The notes under the pieces are model-generated. The model was given only the letters and a program-made list of their open reading frames with translations, searched no databases and was not told the DNA's origin. The translations under genes and the position numbers were made by a program. DNA of 64,000 nucleotides, taken from contig NZ_CP075191.1 in the NCBI RefSeq assembly GCF_020510625.1, positions 1,526,001 through 1,590,000 of the forward strand, in the 5' to 3' direction. The stretch is from Ferribacterium limneticum. GTDB lineage: Bacteria; Pseudomonadota; Gammaproteobacteria; Burkholderiales; Rhodocyclaceae. This document shows, in pieces, positions 52,679-62,553 of the stretch (position 1 is its first letter; each line of letters opens with the position of its first letter).

Positions 52679-54313
52679 TCAGGTGCGGAAGCGGGCTACC
52701 GTCTGATGCAGTGAGGCCGACAGCGTTTGCAACTGGCGGGCGGCATCGGTGGTGTGGCGGACAGCCAGTGCACTTTCTTCCGACATCTGGGCGATGGTTT
52801 CCAGTTGTTGGGCGATCTCGGTGCTGGCGATGCTTTGTTCCGAAATCGAGTCCGAAATGCCGTTAACCACTTCAGTCACGCGCGATGCGCCGTCACGAAT
52901 CCGATTGATCGAGTTGCCGGCCTGATTGGCCAGTTCGACGCCATGGCCGACTTGTTCGACACCTGCCTGCATGCTGCTGACTGCACTGCGCGTGCCGTTC
53001 TGGATCTTCGAGACCATCCCGGCAATTTCGGTCGTGGACAGGCTGGTCCGTTCGGCTAGCTTGCGCACCTCGTCGGCCACCACCGCGAAGCCGCGCCCCT
53101 GTTCGCCGGCACGAGCAGCCTCGATTGCTGCGTTAAGGGCCAGCAGATTGGTCTGGTCGGCAATTTCCTTGATGGTGTTGACGATGGAGGTGATGTGATC
53201 GGATTGCTGACCCAGTTCCTCGATAATTTTCGACGACGACTGCACGGCTTCGGAAATCTTGTGCATCTCGTCGGCCGCCCGGTGGATCACTGCGGCCCCT
53301 TCCTCGGAGATCGAACCCGCCTCCTGCGAAATGCCGTGTGCCTCGGCGGCATTTTCCTTGACCTGATCGATACTGACCGCCATTTCCTCGACCGAGGCAG
53401 CCATTGAAGAGGCGGCATCGCTTTGCTGGGTAGCGCGATCCGCCACTGCCTCGGAAGCGGATAACAACTGGTCGGCTGCACTGGCGACTTGCTCGGCGTT
53501 GCTGACAATGCTGGCGATCATGTTGCGCAGCGTTTCCTGCATGGTGCGAATATTGGCCAGCAGGCTGTCCTTGTCGTTGGGATCGCACTCGACCGGGGTG
53601 GCCAGGTCACCGGCGGCGATGCGCTTGGTGATTGAAGAGGCCAGCGCAGGGTCGCCGCCGAGCGTCTTGATGATGTTGCGCGACAGGATCAGCGACGAAA
53701 CTGCGATAAAGCCGGCAATGCCAAGGCCCCAAAGTAGCAGTTTGATCGCGTCGCTACGGAATTTGGCATCGACATCGTCGACGTAAATGCCAGAGCCGAC
53801 CAGCCAGCCCCAGGGTTCAAAACCCATGACAAAGGAAATCTTGGGAACACCTTCTTCCGAGCCCGGTTTGGGCCAGAGGTAATCGACAAAACCGGAGCCC
53901 TGCGTTTTGACGACCTGGATGAATTCCTTGAACAGGAATTTGCCATTCTTGTCCTTGAGCTGGTCCAGCTTCTTGCCTTCCAGTTCCGGCTTGATCGGAT
54001 GCATGATCATGACGTCGGTCAGGTCGTTGATCCAGAAATACTCGACTTTGTCGTAGCGCATGGTGCGAATGGCCTCTGCTGCGGCCTTCTTGGCTTCTTC
54101 GGTCGTCATGCGGCCTTCGCGCGCTTCCTTCTCGAAGTGAACCAGATTGCCATGGGCAACCTCGACCAGGTTGCGGACCTTGGCCTGACGATCTTCGAGC
54201 ATCTGGCTCTTGCCACTCAGCAGCAATACCGTGAAGAGTACGGCCAGTGCAACGACGGTCATGACCGTCATTGCGAACAGCTTGCCGCGTAGGGATAACC
54301 CTTGTTTAGACAT
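52679..54313 (-). CDS. Methyl-accepting chemotaxis protein with a single Cache domain
   Basis: 544 residues. TM1 about 10-33, a periplasmic single-Cache (sCache_2) sensor at about 40-190 with [23 protein letters not shown] and [23 protein letters not shown]2 about 195-215, then a HAMP-like region and the cytoplasmic signalling helix with the hairpin [32 protein letters not shown]. Cache receptors of this type often bind small carboxylates. A palindromic site related to 19868-19883 lies 58 bases upstream. It is divergent from clpB. Confidence 0.94.
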   Translation of the reverse strand: MSKQGLSLRGKLFAMTVMTVVALAVLFTVLLLSGKSQMLEDRQAKVRNLVEVAHGNLVHFEKEAREGRMTTEEAKKAAAEAIRTMRYDKVEYFWINDLTDVMIMHPIKPELEGKKLDQLKDKNGKFLFKEFIQVVKTQGSGFVDYLWPKPGSEEGVPKISFVMGFEPWGWLVGSGIYVDDVDAKFRSDAIKLLLWGLGIAGFIAVSSLILSRNIIKTLGGDPALASSITKRIAAGDLATPVECDPNDKDSLLANIRTMQETLRNMIASIVSNAEQVASAADQLLSASEAVADRATQQSDAASSMAASVEEMAVSIDQVKENAAEAHGISQEAGSISEEGAAVIHRAADEMHKISEAVQSSSKIIEELGQQSDHITSIVNTIKEIADQTNLLALNAAIEAARAGEQGRGFAVVADEVRKLAERTSLSTTEIAGMVSKIQNGTRSAVSSMQAGVEQVGHGVELANQAGNSINRIRDGASRVTEVVNGISDSISEQSIASTEIAQQLETIAQMSEESALAVRHTTDAARQLQTLSASLHQTVARFRT

Positions 54314-54370
54314 GCCTCAATCCCCCCATGTCATATTATTTGATGAAAGCTGTAAATCTGAAAATGAATT

Positions 54371-54386
54371 TATCACGAAAGTAATA
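54371..54386. promoter_or_regulatory. Second copy of the TATCAC-GAAA-GTGATA-type palindrome
   Basis: TATCACGAAAGTAATA, one base different from the site at 19868-19883 and in the same orientation relative to the downstream minus-strand gene. It lies 58 bases upstream of the chemoreceptor start. Confidence 0.45.
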
Positions 54387-54432
54387 GTCATGTATGACGA
54401 TATGGCGATGCTCCAGTCGTTTTTCTGCTGCA

Positions 54433-54458
54433 GTTGAAATTAGCCAATGCGTCCTCAT
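54433..54458 (+). promoter_or_regulatory. Heat-shock (sigma-32) promoter of clpB
   Basis: GTTGAAA (54433-54439) and CCTCAT (54453-54458) spaced by 13 bases match the sigma-32 consensus CTTGAAA/CCCCAT. It lies about 40 bases upstream of the clpB ATG. A heat-shock promoter is expected for clpB. Confidence 0.7.
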
Positions 54459-54496
54459 CTACCGGTGTATAGAAAATCCGACTCGGGAGATCCGCG

Positions 54497-57115
54497 ATGC
54501 GCCTTGACAAGTTCACGACCAAATTCCAGCAAGCTTTAGCCGATGCCCAAAGTTTGGCCATTGGCGGCGATCAGCAATTCATTGAACCGCAGCATCTGCT
54601 GCTCGCCCTGATCAATCAGGATGACGGGGGAACGACGTCGCTGCTGTCCCGCGCTGGCGTCAATGTGCCGGGGCTGAAGCGCGATCTGGAGCAGGCGCTG
54701 ACCCGCTTGCCGCAAGTTCAGGGGCATGGTGGCGATGTCTCCATCGGTCGCGACCTGGCCAATCTGCTCAATCTGACCGACAAGGAAGCCCAGAAGCGGG
54801 GCGACCAGTTCATCGCCAGCGAAATGTTCCTGCTTGCCCTGTGTGAGGACAAGAACGAAACCGGGCGCATCGCCAAGCAACACGGCGTCAGCCGCAAGTC
54901 GATCGAAGCGGCGATCATGGCCGTGCGTGGTGGGCAGGGCGTCGATTCGCAGGAGGCAGAAGGCCAACGTGAATCGCTGAAGAAATATTGCATCGACCTG
55001 ACCGAGCGTGCCGCCCAGGGCAAGCTTGATCCGGTGATCGGCCGGGACGACGAAATCCGCCGCGCCATCCAGATCCTGCAGCGCCGCACCAAGAACAACC
55101 CGGTACTGATCGGCGAACCGGGCGTTGGTAAGACGGCCATCGTCGAAGGACTGGCCCAGCGCATCATCAATGAAGAGGTGCCGGAAACCCTGAAGGGCAA
55201 GAAGGTGCTGGTGCTCGACATGGCCGGCCTGCTCGCTGGTGCAAAGTACCGCGGCGAATTCGAGGAGCGTCTGAAGGCCGTGCTCAAGGAGGTGGCGCAG
55301 GATGAAGGCAGGATCATCCTGTTCATCGACGAATTGCACACCATGGTCGGCGCCGGCAAGGCCGAAGGCGCAATCGACGCCGGAAACATGTTGAAGCCGG
55401 CCCTGGCCCGTGGCGAACTGCATTGCATCGGTGCCACCACGCTGAACGAATACCGCAAGTACATCGAGAAGGACGCTGCGCTCGAACGACGCTTCCAGAA
55501 GGTGCTGGTCGAGGAACCGAGCGTCGAATCGACAATCGCTATCCTGCGCGGCCTGCAGGAAAAATACGAACTGCACCACGGCGTCGACATCACCGACCCG
55601 GCCATCGTCGCGGCGGCCGAACTGTCGCACCGCTACATCACCGACCGCTTCCTGCCTGACAAGGCGATCGACCTGATCGACGAGGCCGCTGCCCGCATCA
55701 AGATGGAAATCGATTCCAAGCCGGAAGTAATGGACAAGCTCGACCGTCGCATCATCCAGCTCAAGATCGAGCGCGAGGCGGTCAAGAAGGAAAAGGATGA
55801 AGCCTCGAAGAAGCGTTTCGGCCTGATCGAGGAAGAAATCGCCAAACTGACCAAGGAATATTCCGACCTGGAAGAAATCTGGAAAGCCGAGAAGTCGGCC
55901 GTGCTCGGTTCTGCCCAGATCAAGGAAGAGATCGACCATCTGAAGGCTGACATCAATCGTTTGCAGCGCGAAGGCAAGTTGGGCGAAGTGGCTGAGTTGC
56001 AATATGGCAAGCTGCCGCAGCTGGAAGCCCAGTTGAAGGCGGCCGAAAATGCCATGAATACAGATGCTGGCACTAGGGCCGGCGACGGTGGCGAGCAGAA
56101 GAACAAGCTGCTGCGCACCCAGGTCGGTGCTGAGGAAATCGCCGAGGTGGTGTCCCGTGCCACCGGCATTCCGGTCAGCAAGATGATGCAGGGCGAGCGC
56201 GAGAAGCTGCTCAATATGGAAGACCGGCTGCACAAGCGCGTCGTTGGTCAGGATGAGGCGGTGCGTCTGGTTGGTGACGCCATCCGTCGTTCGCGCGCCG
56301 GCCTGTCCGATCCGAACCGTCCATACGGCTCCTTCCTGTTCCTTGGCCCGACGGGCGTTGGCAAGACCGAGCTGTGCAAGGCGCTGGCCGAATTCATGTT
56401 CGACTCCGAGGATCACTTGATCCGCATCGACATGAGCGAGTTCATGGAGAAGCACTCGGTTGCCCGCCTGATCGGCGCGCCGCCGGGCTATGTCGGCTAC
56501 GAAGAGGGCGGTTACCTGACCGAAGCTGTGCGTCGCAAACCGTACAGCGTGATCCTGCTCGACGAGGTAGAGAAGGCCCACCCGGATGTCTTCAACGTGC
56601 TGCTGCAGGTGCTCGACGATGGCCGGATGACCGATGGCCAGGGCCGCACGGTCGATTTCAAGAACACCGTTATCGTCATGACTTCCAACCTCGGCAGCCA
56701 GATGATCCAGCAGATGTCAGGCGACGACTACGGCGTGATCAAGGTGGCGGTGATGGCCGAGGTGAAGAACTACTTCCGACCGGAGTTCATCAACCGGATC
56801 GACGAGGTCGTGGTCTTCCACGCGCTGGACGAAAAGCACATCGCCGGTATCGCGAAGATCCAGCTCGGTTACCTCGAAAAGCGGCTGGCCCAGCTCGAAA
56901 TGGGCATCGTGGTCGAAGACAGCGCCCTGGCCGAACTGGCACAGGCCGGTTTCGATCCGGTATTCGGCGCCCGGCCGCTCAAGCGCGCCATCCAGCAGCA
57001 GATCGAGAATCCGCTGGCCAAAGCCATTCTGGAAGGAAAATTTGGTCCCAAGGACACGATACGTGTCAGCTGCGATCCGGCTACCGGCGGAATCATGCGT
57101 TTCGCCAAAGACTAA
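54497..57115 (+). CDS. clpB: ATP-dependent disaggregase ClpB
   Basis: 872 residues, normal for ClpB. N-terminal Clp repeat domain ([34 protein letters not shown]), first AAA+ module (Walker [14 protein letters not shown]), the long coiled-coil middle domain (about 410-530, [28 protein letters not shown]), second AAA+ (Walker [33 protein letters not shown]) and the C-terminal D2 domain. The middle domain sets it apart from ClpA and ClpC. It pulls proteins out of aggregates together with DnaK. GGGAG precedes the ATG; a sigma-32 promoter lies upstream. Confidence 0.97.
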   Translation: MRLDKFTTKFQQALADAQSLAIGGDQQFIEPQHLLLALINQDDGGTTSLLSRAGVNVPGLKRDLEQALTRLPQVQGHGGDVSIGRDLANLLNLTDKEAQKRGDQFIASEMFLLALCEDKNETGRIAKQHGVSRKSIEAAIMAVRGGQGVDSQEAEGQRESLKKYCIDLTERAAQGKLDPVIGRDDEIRRAIQILQRRTKNNPVLIGEPGVGKTAIVEGLAQRIINEEVPETLKGKKVLVLDMAGLLAGAKYRGEFEERLKAVLKEVAQDEGRIILFIDELHTMVGAGKAEGAIDAGNMLKPALARGELHCIGATTLNEYRKYIEKDAALERRFQKVLVEEPSVESTIAILRGLQEKYELHHGVDITDPAIVAAAELSHRYITDRFLPDKAIDLIDEAAARIKMEIDSKPEVMDKLDRRIIQLKIEREAVKKEKDEASKKRFGLIEEEIAKLTKEYSDLEEIWKAEKSAVLGSAQIKEEIDHLKADINRLQREGKLGEVAELQYGKLPQLEAQLKAAENAMNTDAGTRAGDGGEQKNKLLRTQVGAEEIAEVVSRATGIPVSKMMQGEREKLLNMEDRLHKRVVGQDEAVRLVGDAIRRSRAGLSDPNRPYGSFLFLGPTGVGKTELCKALAEFMFDSEDHLIRIDMSEFMEKHSVARLIGAPPGYVGYEEGGYLTEAVRRKPYSVILLDEVEKAHPDVFNVLLQVLDDGRMTDGQGRTVDFKNTVIVMTSNLGSQMIQQMSGDDYGVIKVAVMAEVKNYFRPEFINRIDEVVVFHALDEKHIAGIAKIQLGYLEKRLAQLEMGIVVEDSALAELAQAGFDPVFGARPLKRAIQQQIENPLAKAILEGKFGPKDTIRVSCDPATGGIMRFAKD

Positions 57116-57127
57116 TCGATGCGCCAT

Positions 57128-57165
57128 AAAAAAGGGCGAGGCCAATATTGGCCTCGCCCTTTTTT
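57128..57165. terminator. Strong bidirectional terminator between clpB and the DUF2502 gene
   Basis: AAAAAAGGGCGAGGCC and its complement around an AATATT loop, with A-run and T-run on the two sides. It can stop clpB on + and the small exported gene on -. Confidence 0.92.
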
Positions 57166-57186
57166 CATTGCTGCTTCAGTAACCGA

Positions 57187-57486
57187 TCAGCAGTTGCCTT
57201 TCTTGGCCTGGCCCGGTGGGCAATGTCCGCCGCCCTGATGCGAACCGCCCTTGTTGCCGCGGCCGGTGTAGTACTTTTCGCCGCGCGGGCCATTGTGCTG
57301 TTTCCAGTAAGCCGGCTCGCGGTACTCGTAGCCATCCCAGTAATAGCCGCGGTCATTGCGGGAACCGAAGGTGACGCTGACACCCGGCGCGTCAACGCGT
57401 ACGCTACCGAGATTGACATTGATGTCGGCTGCACTGGTCAGCAGGGGCAAGGCGCCGAGCAGTGCAGCAAGCAGGATTTTTTTCAT
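57187..57486 (-). CDS. Small exported protein, DUF2502-like
   Basis: 99 residues with a signal peptide (MKKILLAALLGALPLLTSA). The mature part is short: ADINVNLGSVRVDAPGVSVTFGSRNDRGYYWDGYEYREPAYWKQHNG, the DUF2502 pattern, then a Gly/His/Lys-rich tail with two Cys (HCPPGQAKKGNC). Members are small periplasmic or secreted proteins of unknown role. GGAAACTGCCC before the ATG is a fair ribosome site. Confidence 0.82.
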   Translation of the reverse strand: MKKILLAALLGALPLLTSAADINVNLGSVRVDAPGVSVTFGSRNDRGYYWDGYEYREPAYWKQHNGPRGEKYYTGRGNKGGSHQGGGHCPPGQAKKGNC

Positions 57487-57584
57487 GGGCAGTTTCCTCG
57501 CAGATTGAAAACAGGCAACCGAATGAACTTGAACGGCATTCGGGAATTACCAAGGGAATGGCTTCGTAAACAGGATAGCTGAAG

Positions 57585-58361
57585 ATGCAGGAAGACCAGA
57601 AACAATGGCAGGCCCGGCGCCATGCCGAATTGAGCGCTCCGGACAGTTGGTTGGGCATGGCTGGCTTGTTCTGGCTGCAGCCCGGGGTGAACCGGGTTGG
57701 CTGCGGCGACGATTGCCTGGTCTGCCTGCCCGAGGGGCCGGAGCATCTTGGTGACCTGCTCTGGCAGTCGGGGCTGTTGTTGTGGCAACCCGTCGGCGCG
57801 CCGGAGCAGGCATTGCAAACGGATCTCAACGGCGCCCCCAGCGTGGTGGATTTCGGCGACTGGTCGTTTTTCGTCGTCGATCGGGAGGGGCGTCTGGCCG
57901 CCCGTCTGCGCGATCGTGCCTGGGCCGCCAAGCAGCCGTTCAGCGGCCTGGCGTACTTCGACTATGACCCGCAATGGGTCATCGAGGCTGAATGGGAAAC
58001 CCTGTCTCCACCGCTCAGCATGGAGGTGCCCAATGTCAGTGGCGACCTGAAGTGGGTCGATGTGGCGCATCGCGCGGTATTCAACGTGGGCGGTGAGCCG
58101 GTAAGCCTGTTGCCGATGGCGGTCAGCGATACGGAAGTCTTCTTCGTCTTCCGCGACCGGACGAGCGGCCGCGAGACTTACGGTGCCGGGCGTTTCCTCA
58201 AGGTGCCGGTACCGACCGGCAGCAAAATCAGGCTCGACTTCAATCGGGCCTACAACCCGCCCTGCGCCTTCACGCCCTTTGCCACCTGTCCGCTGCCGCC
58301 GCCCGAGAACTGGCTGCCATTTCCGGTCATGGCCGGGGAGAAGAAGTGGCTCCCGAAATGA
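57585..58361 (+). CDS. DUF1684 family protein
   Basis: 258 residues without signal peptide. Typical DUF1684 stretches: WQARRHAELSAPDSWLGMAGLFWLQPGVNRVG near the N-terminus, and DRTSGRETYGAGRFLKVPVPTG and LDFNRAYNPPCAFTPFATCPLPPPENWLPFPVMAGEK near the C-terminus. The last motif (RAYNPPCAF) is the most conserved part of the family. Function is not known. Its stop overlaps the next gene's start by ATGA, so the two are translated together. Confidence 0.9.
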   Translation: MQEDQKQWQARRHAELSAPDSWLGMAGLFWLQPGVNRVGCGDDCLVCLPEGPEHLGDLLWQSGLLLWQPVGAPEQALQTDLNGAPSVVDFGDWSFFVVDREGRLAARLRDRAWAAKQPFSGLAYFDYDPQWVIEAEWETLSPPLSMEVPNVSGDLKWVDVAHRAVFNVGGEPVSLLPMAVSDTEVFFVFRDRTSGRETYGAGRFLKVPVPTGSKIRLDFNRAYNPPCAFTPFATCPLPPPENWLPFPVMAGEKKWLPK

Positions 58362-58963
58362 ACCAGCCCATCGTCGCCAGGCTGCTCGGCGCGCTGCGCC
58401 GGCGCCTGGGGCCGAAGCTTGCAAGTGATTGTCGCGGCGGCCGTTTCGTCGCGGTGATCGACTGCATCGTTAATCAGAACGTGCGCGACCGGGGCGCCGC
58501 CCGTTTTTCGGCGATGAATTTTCCGTTACTGGCGCTGTGCCATGAAACGGGCATCGGTGTCTGGCAGATGCCTTGCCCGGAGATTGCCGCCCTCGGCTTC
58601 CGGCGCGAGCGGCCGCCCGGTGCGACGATCCGCCAGGCGCTGGAGGGCGACGCCGCGCGTCGGGCTTGCGGCGAACTGGCCGCTTCGGTCGCCGAGCGCT
58701 TGCAGCAGCAGATCGGCGAGGGCTTCGAGCTGCTGGCCGTGCTGGGCGGCAATGCAGCCAGCCCCGGTTGTGCGGTGCATGATGCAGGGGAAGCTCTGGC
58801 GCCCGAGTCCGGCATCTTCATGATGGCCTTGCAGGGTGAACTGCGCCGGCGCGGCATCGAGGTGCCTTTTTACGCAATGCGCGATGCATCCCCCGACTTG
58901 CTGGACGAGGATATCGCACACTTCCGGCAGGTCCTGCTGGCCACCAAGGTGGGTGAGCGCTAG
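58358..58963 (+). CDS. Cysteine-containing protein, possibly related to DUF523/TudS
   Basis: 201 residues from the ATG at 58358 (ATGA overlap with the DUF1684 gene); a GTG at 58346 is also open. The sequence has IDCIVNQNVRDRG, CHETGIGVWQMPCPEIAALGFRRERPP and a C-terminal GGNAASPGCAVHDAG, a spread of Cys and Pro residues in an alpha/beta context that recalls DUF523 proteins such as the thiouracil desulphidase TudS, which holds an Fe-S cluster. The match is weak and the function is unproven. Coupling to DUF1684 hints at a shared pathway. Confidence 0.7.
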   Translation: MNQPIVARLLGALRRRLGPKLASDCRGGRFVAVIDCIVNQNVRDRGAARFSAMNFPLLALCHETGIGVWQMPCPEIAALGFRRERPPGATIRQALEGDAARRACGELAASVAERLQQQIGEGFELLAVLGGNAASPGCAVHDAGEALAPESGIFMMALQGELRRRGIEVPFYAMRDASPDLLDEDIAHFRQVLLATKVGER

Positions 58964-59010
58964 GGCTGAACAAGCGGCCATCCCATGCCGGAGCGACACG
59001 ACAATTCCGG

Positions 59011-62000
59011 TTGAAGTTAATAGTGGTTGGCGGTACATTTGAGAGATATATCAAAAATAATGCCTGCTTCCCCACCTGGCAGGCGCGGAGACTCATCATC
59101 AAGGTTCATAGCCGCATCCTGCTGGTGTTGATCCTGCTGGTTTTCGTCGCGCTGCTTGCCGTGACGGACACCATGCGGCGCTGGCACCGTTCGATCGACG
59201 AGCGCCTGAGCAGCGATGCGCACGGAATACTGGCGCGGCGCGATGATGTCTTCGGTCGTGCCCTCATGCAGCCCCTTGGTAGCTTGCGTCTCCTGGCCAG
59301 CTTGCGGGTCGTGGCGCGCGGAAATCCAGCGGAGATTGCGACCGATCTCGCGAGTTGGAAGGCAAATTTACCCGATGTCGCCGACATTTACGTGATCCTG
59401 CCAGATGGCCGCGGCGTGGCTTCCAGTGAAGGAGGTGTTCCGGACAAGGTGTTGGCTGCCTACCTCGGTGCGCAGGCGGGGAGTGCACCATCCTTGGCCA
59501 TTCCCCGGATCGTCACGCTGGGCGAGCAGCCGCTGGCCCTGATCGGTGTGCCCTTGCCGGGTGCGGCCGGAGGGGCGGTCATTGCTGCTTTCAAGCTGCA
59601 CGATATGCTCGGTCCGCTGCTGGTTCGCTTGCCGGGCGCGAATGCACGCCTGCTCATCCTCGATGACCAGAACCGGGTGCTGGTCAATGGCTTTGCCGAC
59701 ACTACCGATGCCGATGGCGACCTCTCCTTGGTGCGGCAGGTGCCTCATGCTGCCGCCCTGATGACAACGCTTGCGGGCCAGGCAATTACCGGTAGCGTGG
59801 TTGATGGCCAATATATCGAGCAGCAACAAGAGTATCGCTACTTTGTTTCGCGCATGCGCAGCACGGGGTGGACGATCGCTTATATCCAGCCGGAAAAGGA
59901 TTTGCTGGCCGCCTATAGCGAGGCCAAATATTTCGGCTGGGTGCAACTCATTGTCGTTCTCTTCGCTGCGCTACTGCTGGTGGCCATGATGCATCGCCTC
60001 GTACTGCGCCCATTGCAGACCTTGGCCAGAGGCCAGGCTGCGATGAAGGATGGTGCCATGCCTAAGCCGGTCGAGGTGCCGGGGAGTGGCGAGTTTGCTG
60101 CGATGGCCGAGTCGTATAACCGCTTGGTAGCCAATCTGACGGCTTCGGAGCAGCGTCTGCGGACGATATTCGAGGCATTTCCGGAGTCGGTGGTGGTCTT
60201 TCGACTGTCGGACAGTGCATTGCTGGACGTTAACCAGGCCTTCCTGAACAAGGTCGGCTTGTCGCGGGAAGAGGTGCTTGGGCGTTCGGGGGGCACAATC
60301 GGCTTGTTGCCCGATGAGAGCGCAGCTACAGCGCACCGGGCGGCCTTGCTGGAAAAAGGGAGCCTGGAGCGCCAGGTGATCCGGATGCAGATGCCGAATG
60401 GCGAGGAACGCTGGAGCATGTATTCCAGCCGGCTGATCGAATTCGACGGCGTACCGGCTTCGCTCAGTGTCACGGTGGATGTGACGCAACTGAAGTTGGC
60501 CGAGGCACAGATCCGTCAGAGCGAGGCCCGGTTCGCTGCCTTGTTCCAAATGGCGCCGGTACCGATGTCATTCACCCACGAGCGGGAGCAATTCAGCCAT
60601 ACGCATTGGAACGATGCCTGGTATCACACCTTTGGATTTCTGCCCGAGGAGGCTGAGGATAGGGGAGGCGATGCACTGGGCATCTGGGTCGATCCGGGCC
60701 AGCGCCGACAGTTGATCCAGGGGGTGCTCGATGAAGGTCATGTGCATGCCTTCGAGGTCAATCTACGGCGCCGCGATGGCGCCATACGTCAGCATGTCCT
60801 GTTTGCGGACAAGGTCGAAACCGTCGACGGCAAGGCGATGATTGTCGCCTATGTTGATGTGACGGACAGTCGCCAGGCAGAAGCTGAATTACGGGCCAGC
60901 GAGGAAACACGGCACGCTATCTTCAACGCTTCGCCAGTGGCCATGCTCGTGTCCGATATCAGTCGTGATTTCAGCGTTGTCGATGCGAACCAGGCCTGGC
61001 TGCGCCAGTTCCAGCGCACACTACCGGAAATCGTTGGGCTCAATGGCGGGCAGATCAACTTCTGGGCGAACGAGGTGGATCGCGAAAGGGTCATTGCGCA
61101 GATTGAACAGGATGGCTTGGTGAGTGATTACGAGGCCGAGTTTGTTCGCGGCGACGGCAGCCGCCTTCTGTGCCGTGTCGGCGCCAGGCGGGTACAGGTT
61201 GATGGCAGGGAACTGCTGGTCATGCTGCAGGAAGACATTACCGCCTTGCGGCAAATGGAACGGGAGCGCCAGGAGGCGGAGATCAAACTGCGCCGCTTCA
61301 GCTTCATGGTCAGCCACACCAACGATGCCGTGTTTCTCAACGACAACGGCATCACCATTGACTGCAACGAGGCAGCCTTGCGGATTTTTGAGAGCCCCCG
61401 CGAGCGTTTTATCGGGCAATCGCCGGCCGTTTTTTCGCCACTGTTGCAAGCAAACGGTGAGCTATCCAGTACGCTGGCCCTCACCAAAGTGAGGGCGGCC
61501 CTGGCTGGCGAACCGCAGCGCTTCGAGTGGGTGCACACCAAGGGAGACGGCACTCCGTTCTATGTCGAGGTGGCGCTCAGCAGTTTCGAGGAAGATGGGC
61601 GCTCGCTGATTGTCGGCGTCGTGCGGGACATTACCGAGCGCAAACGAGCCGAAGCCGAAATTTGGGAACTGAACGCGACGCTTGAGGAGCGGGTCGCCTT
61701 GCGCACTCGCGAACTGGCGGAGGCCAATACGAATCTCGGCATTACGCTGACCAACTTGCAGCGCGCCCAGGACGAGCTGTTGCGTACGGAGAAGCTGGCG
61801 TCGCTCGGGGCAATGGTTGCCGGCATCGCGCATGAGCTGAATACGCCTATCGGTAACGCGGTAACGGTCGCCACCACTCTGCTGGACGAGCATCGTCATT
61901 TCACCGGAAAAATGGCTGCTGGCCTGACCCGCAGCGCGCTGGAGCGTTTCCTGAGTGTGGTTGGCGAAGCAGGGCAGATCGTCGAGCGCAATCTTTATCG

Positions 62001-62553
62001 GGCGGCAGAGCTGATCGGCAGCTTCAAGCAACTGGCCGTCGATCAGTCCAGCTACCAGCGTCGGTCTTTCGATCTGCAGGAAGTCGTGCACGAAATCACG
62101 CTGGCGATGGCGCCGACCATTCGCCGTTCGCCCTACCAATTGATCGACGAGGTGCCAGCCGGCCTGGTATTCGACAGCTATCCAGGGCCGCTCGGCCAGA
62201 TTTTGATCAACCTGATCAACAATGCGCTGATTCACGCCTTTGTCGGCCGCGACAGCGGTCAGGTCCGGATTGCTGCCGAGGCCGCGGAGCCGGGCTGGAT
62301 TATCATGACGGTCAGCGATGATGGCTGCGGCATCTCGGCGGAGCACCAGAAGCAGATTTTCGATCCGTTTTTTACAACACGCCTGGGTCAGGGAGGCTCG
62401 GGACTAGGCCTGCATATCGTATTCAGCCTGGTCGTCGATCTGTTGGGCGGGCGGGTTCATGTGATCAGTGCATCTGGGGAGGGGGCGCGGTTTGTCGTGC
62501 ATTTGCCCAGCGTGGCACCGGCCGGGGAACAACACAATTGGGATAGTGAATGA
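59011..62553 (+). CDS. Four-PAS sensor histidine kinase
   Basis: 1180 residues. The start is a TTG at 59011 or a GTG at 59023; neither has a good ribosome site. TM1 about 33-52, a periplasmic segment to about 305 with a Cache-like look, TM2, HAMP, then four PAS domains in a row (about 375-500, 505-625, 630-755, 765-895). The kinase core has HisKA with GAMVAGIAHELNTPIGNAV and HATPase with LINLINNALIHAF, DDGCGISAEHQKQIF and GSGLGLHIVFSL. No receiver is attached. Its stop overlaps the next gene (ATGA), a DUF3369 regulator, which is the likely partner. Confidence 0.88.
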   Translation: MKLIVVGGTFERYIKNNACFPTWQARRLIIKVHSRILLVLILLVFVALLAVTDTMRRWHRSIDERLSSDAHGILARRDDVFGRALMQPLGSLRLLASLRVVARGNPAEIATDLASWKANLPDVADIYVILPDGRGVASSEGGVPDKVLAAYLGAQAGSAPSLAIPRIVTLGEQPLALIGVPLPGAAGGAVIAAFKLHDMLGPLLVRLPGANARLLILDDQNRVLVNGFADTTDADGDLSLVRQVPHAAALMTTLAGQAITGSVVDGQYIEQQQEYRYFVSRMRSTGWTIAYIQPEKDLLAAYSEAKYFGWVQLIVVLFAALLLVAMMHRLVLRPLQTLARGQAAMKDGAMPKPVEVPGSGEFAAMAESYNRLVANLTASEQRLRTIFEAFPESVVVFRLSDSALLDVNQAFLNKVGLSREEVLGRSGGTIGLLPDESAATAHRAALLEKGSLERQVIRMQMPNGEERWSMYSSRLIEFDGVPASLSVTVDVTQLKLAEAQIRQSEARFAALFQMAPVPMSFTHEREQFSHTHWNDAWYHTFGFLPEEAEDRGGDALGIWVDPGQRRQLIQGVLDEGHVHAFEVNLRRRDGAIRQHVLFADKVETVDGKAMIVAYVDVTDSRQAEAELRASEETRHAIFNASPVAMLVSDISRDFSVVDANQAWLRQFQRTLPEIVGLNGGQINFWANEVDRERVIAQIEQDGLVSDYEAEFVRGDGSRLLCRVGARRVQVDGRELLVMLQEDITALRQMERERQEAEIKLRRFSFMVSHTNDAVFLNDNGITIDCNEAALRIFESPRERFIGQSPAVFSPLLQANGELSSTLALTKVRAALAGEPQRFEWVHTKGDGTPFYVEVALSSFEEDGRSLIVGVVRDITERKRAEAEIWELNATLEERVALRTRELAEANTNLGITLTNLQRAQDELLRTEKLASLGAMVAGIAHELNTPIGNAVTVATTLLDEHRHFTGKMAAGLTRSALERFLSVVGEAGQIVERNLYRAAELIGSFKQLAVDQSSYQRRSFDLQEVVHEITLAMAPTIRRSPYQLIDEVPAGLVFDSYPGPLGQILINLINNALIHAFVGRDSGQVRIAAEAAEPGWIIMTVSDDGCGISAEHQKQIFDPFFTTRLGQGGSGLGLHIVFSLVVDLLGGRVHVISASGEGARFVVHLPSVAPAGEQHNWDSE

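Noticed and set aside
54536..56581. A 681-codon open frame antisense to clpB
   Set aside because: It has no ribosome site or recognisable domain, and the sense strand is a complete ClpB.
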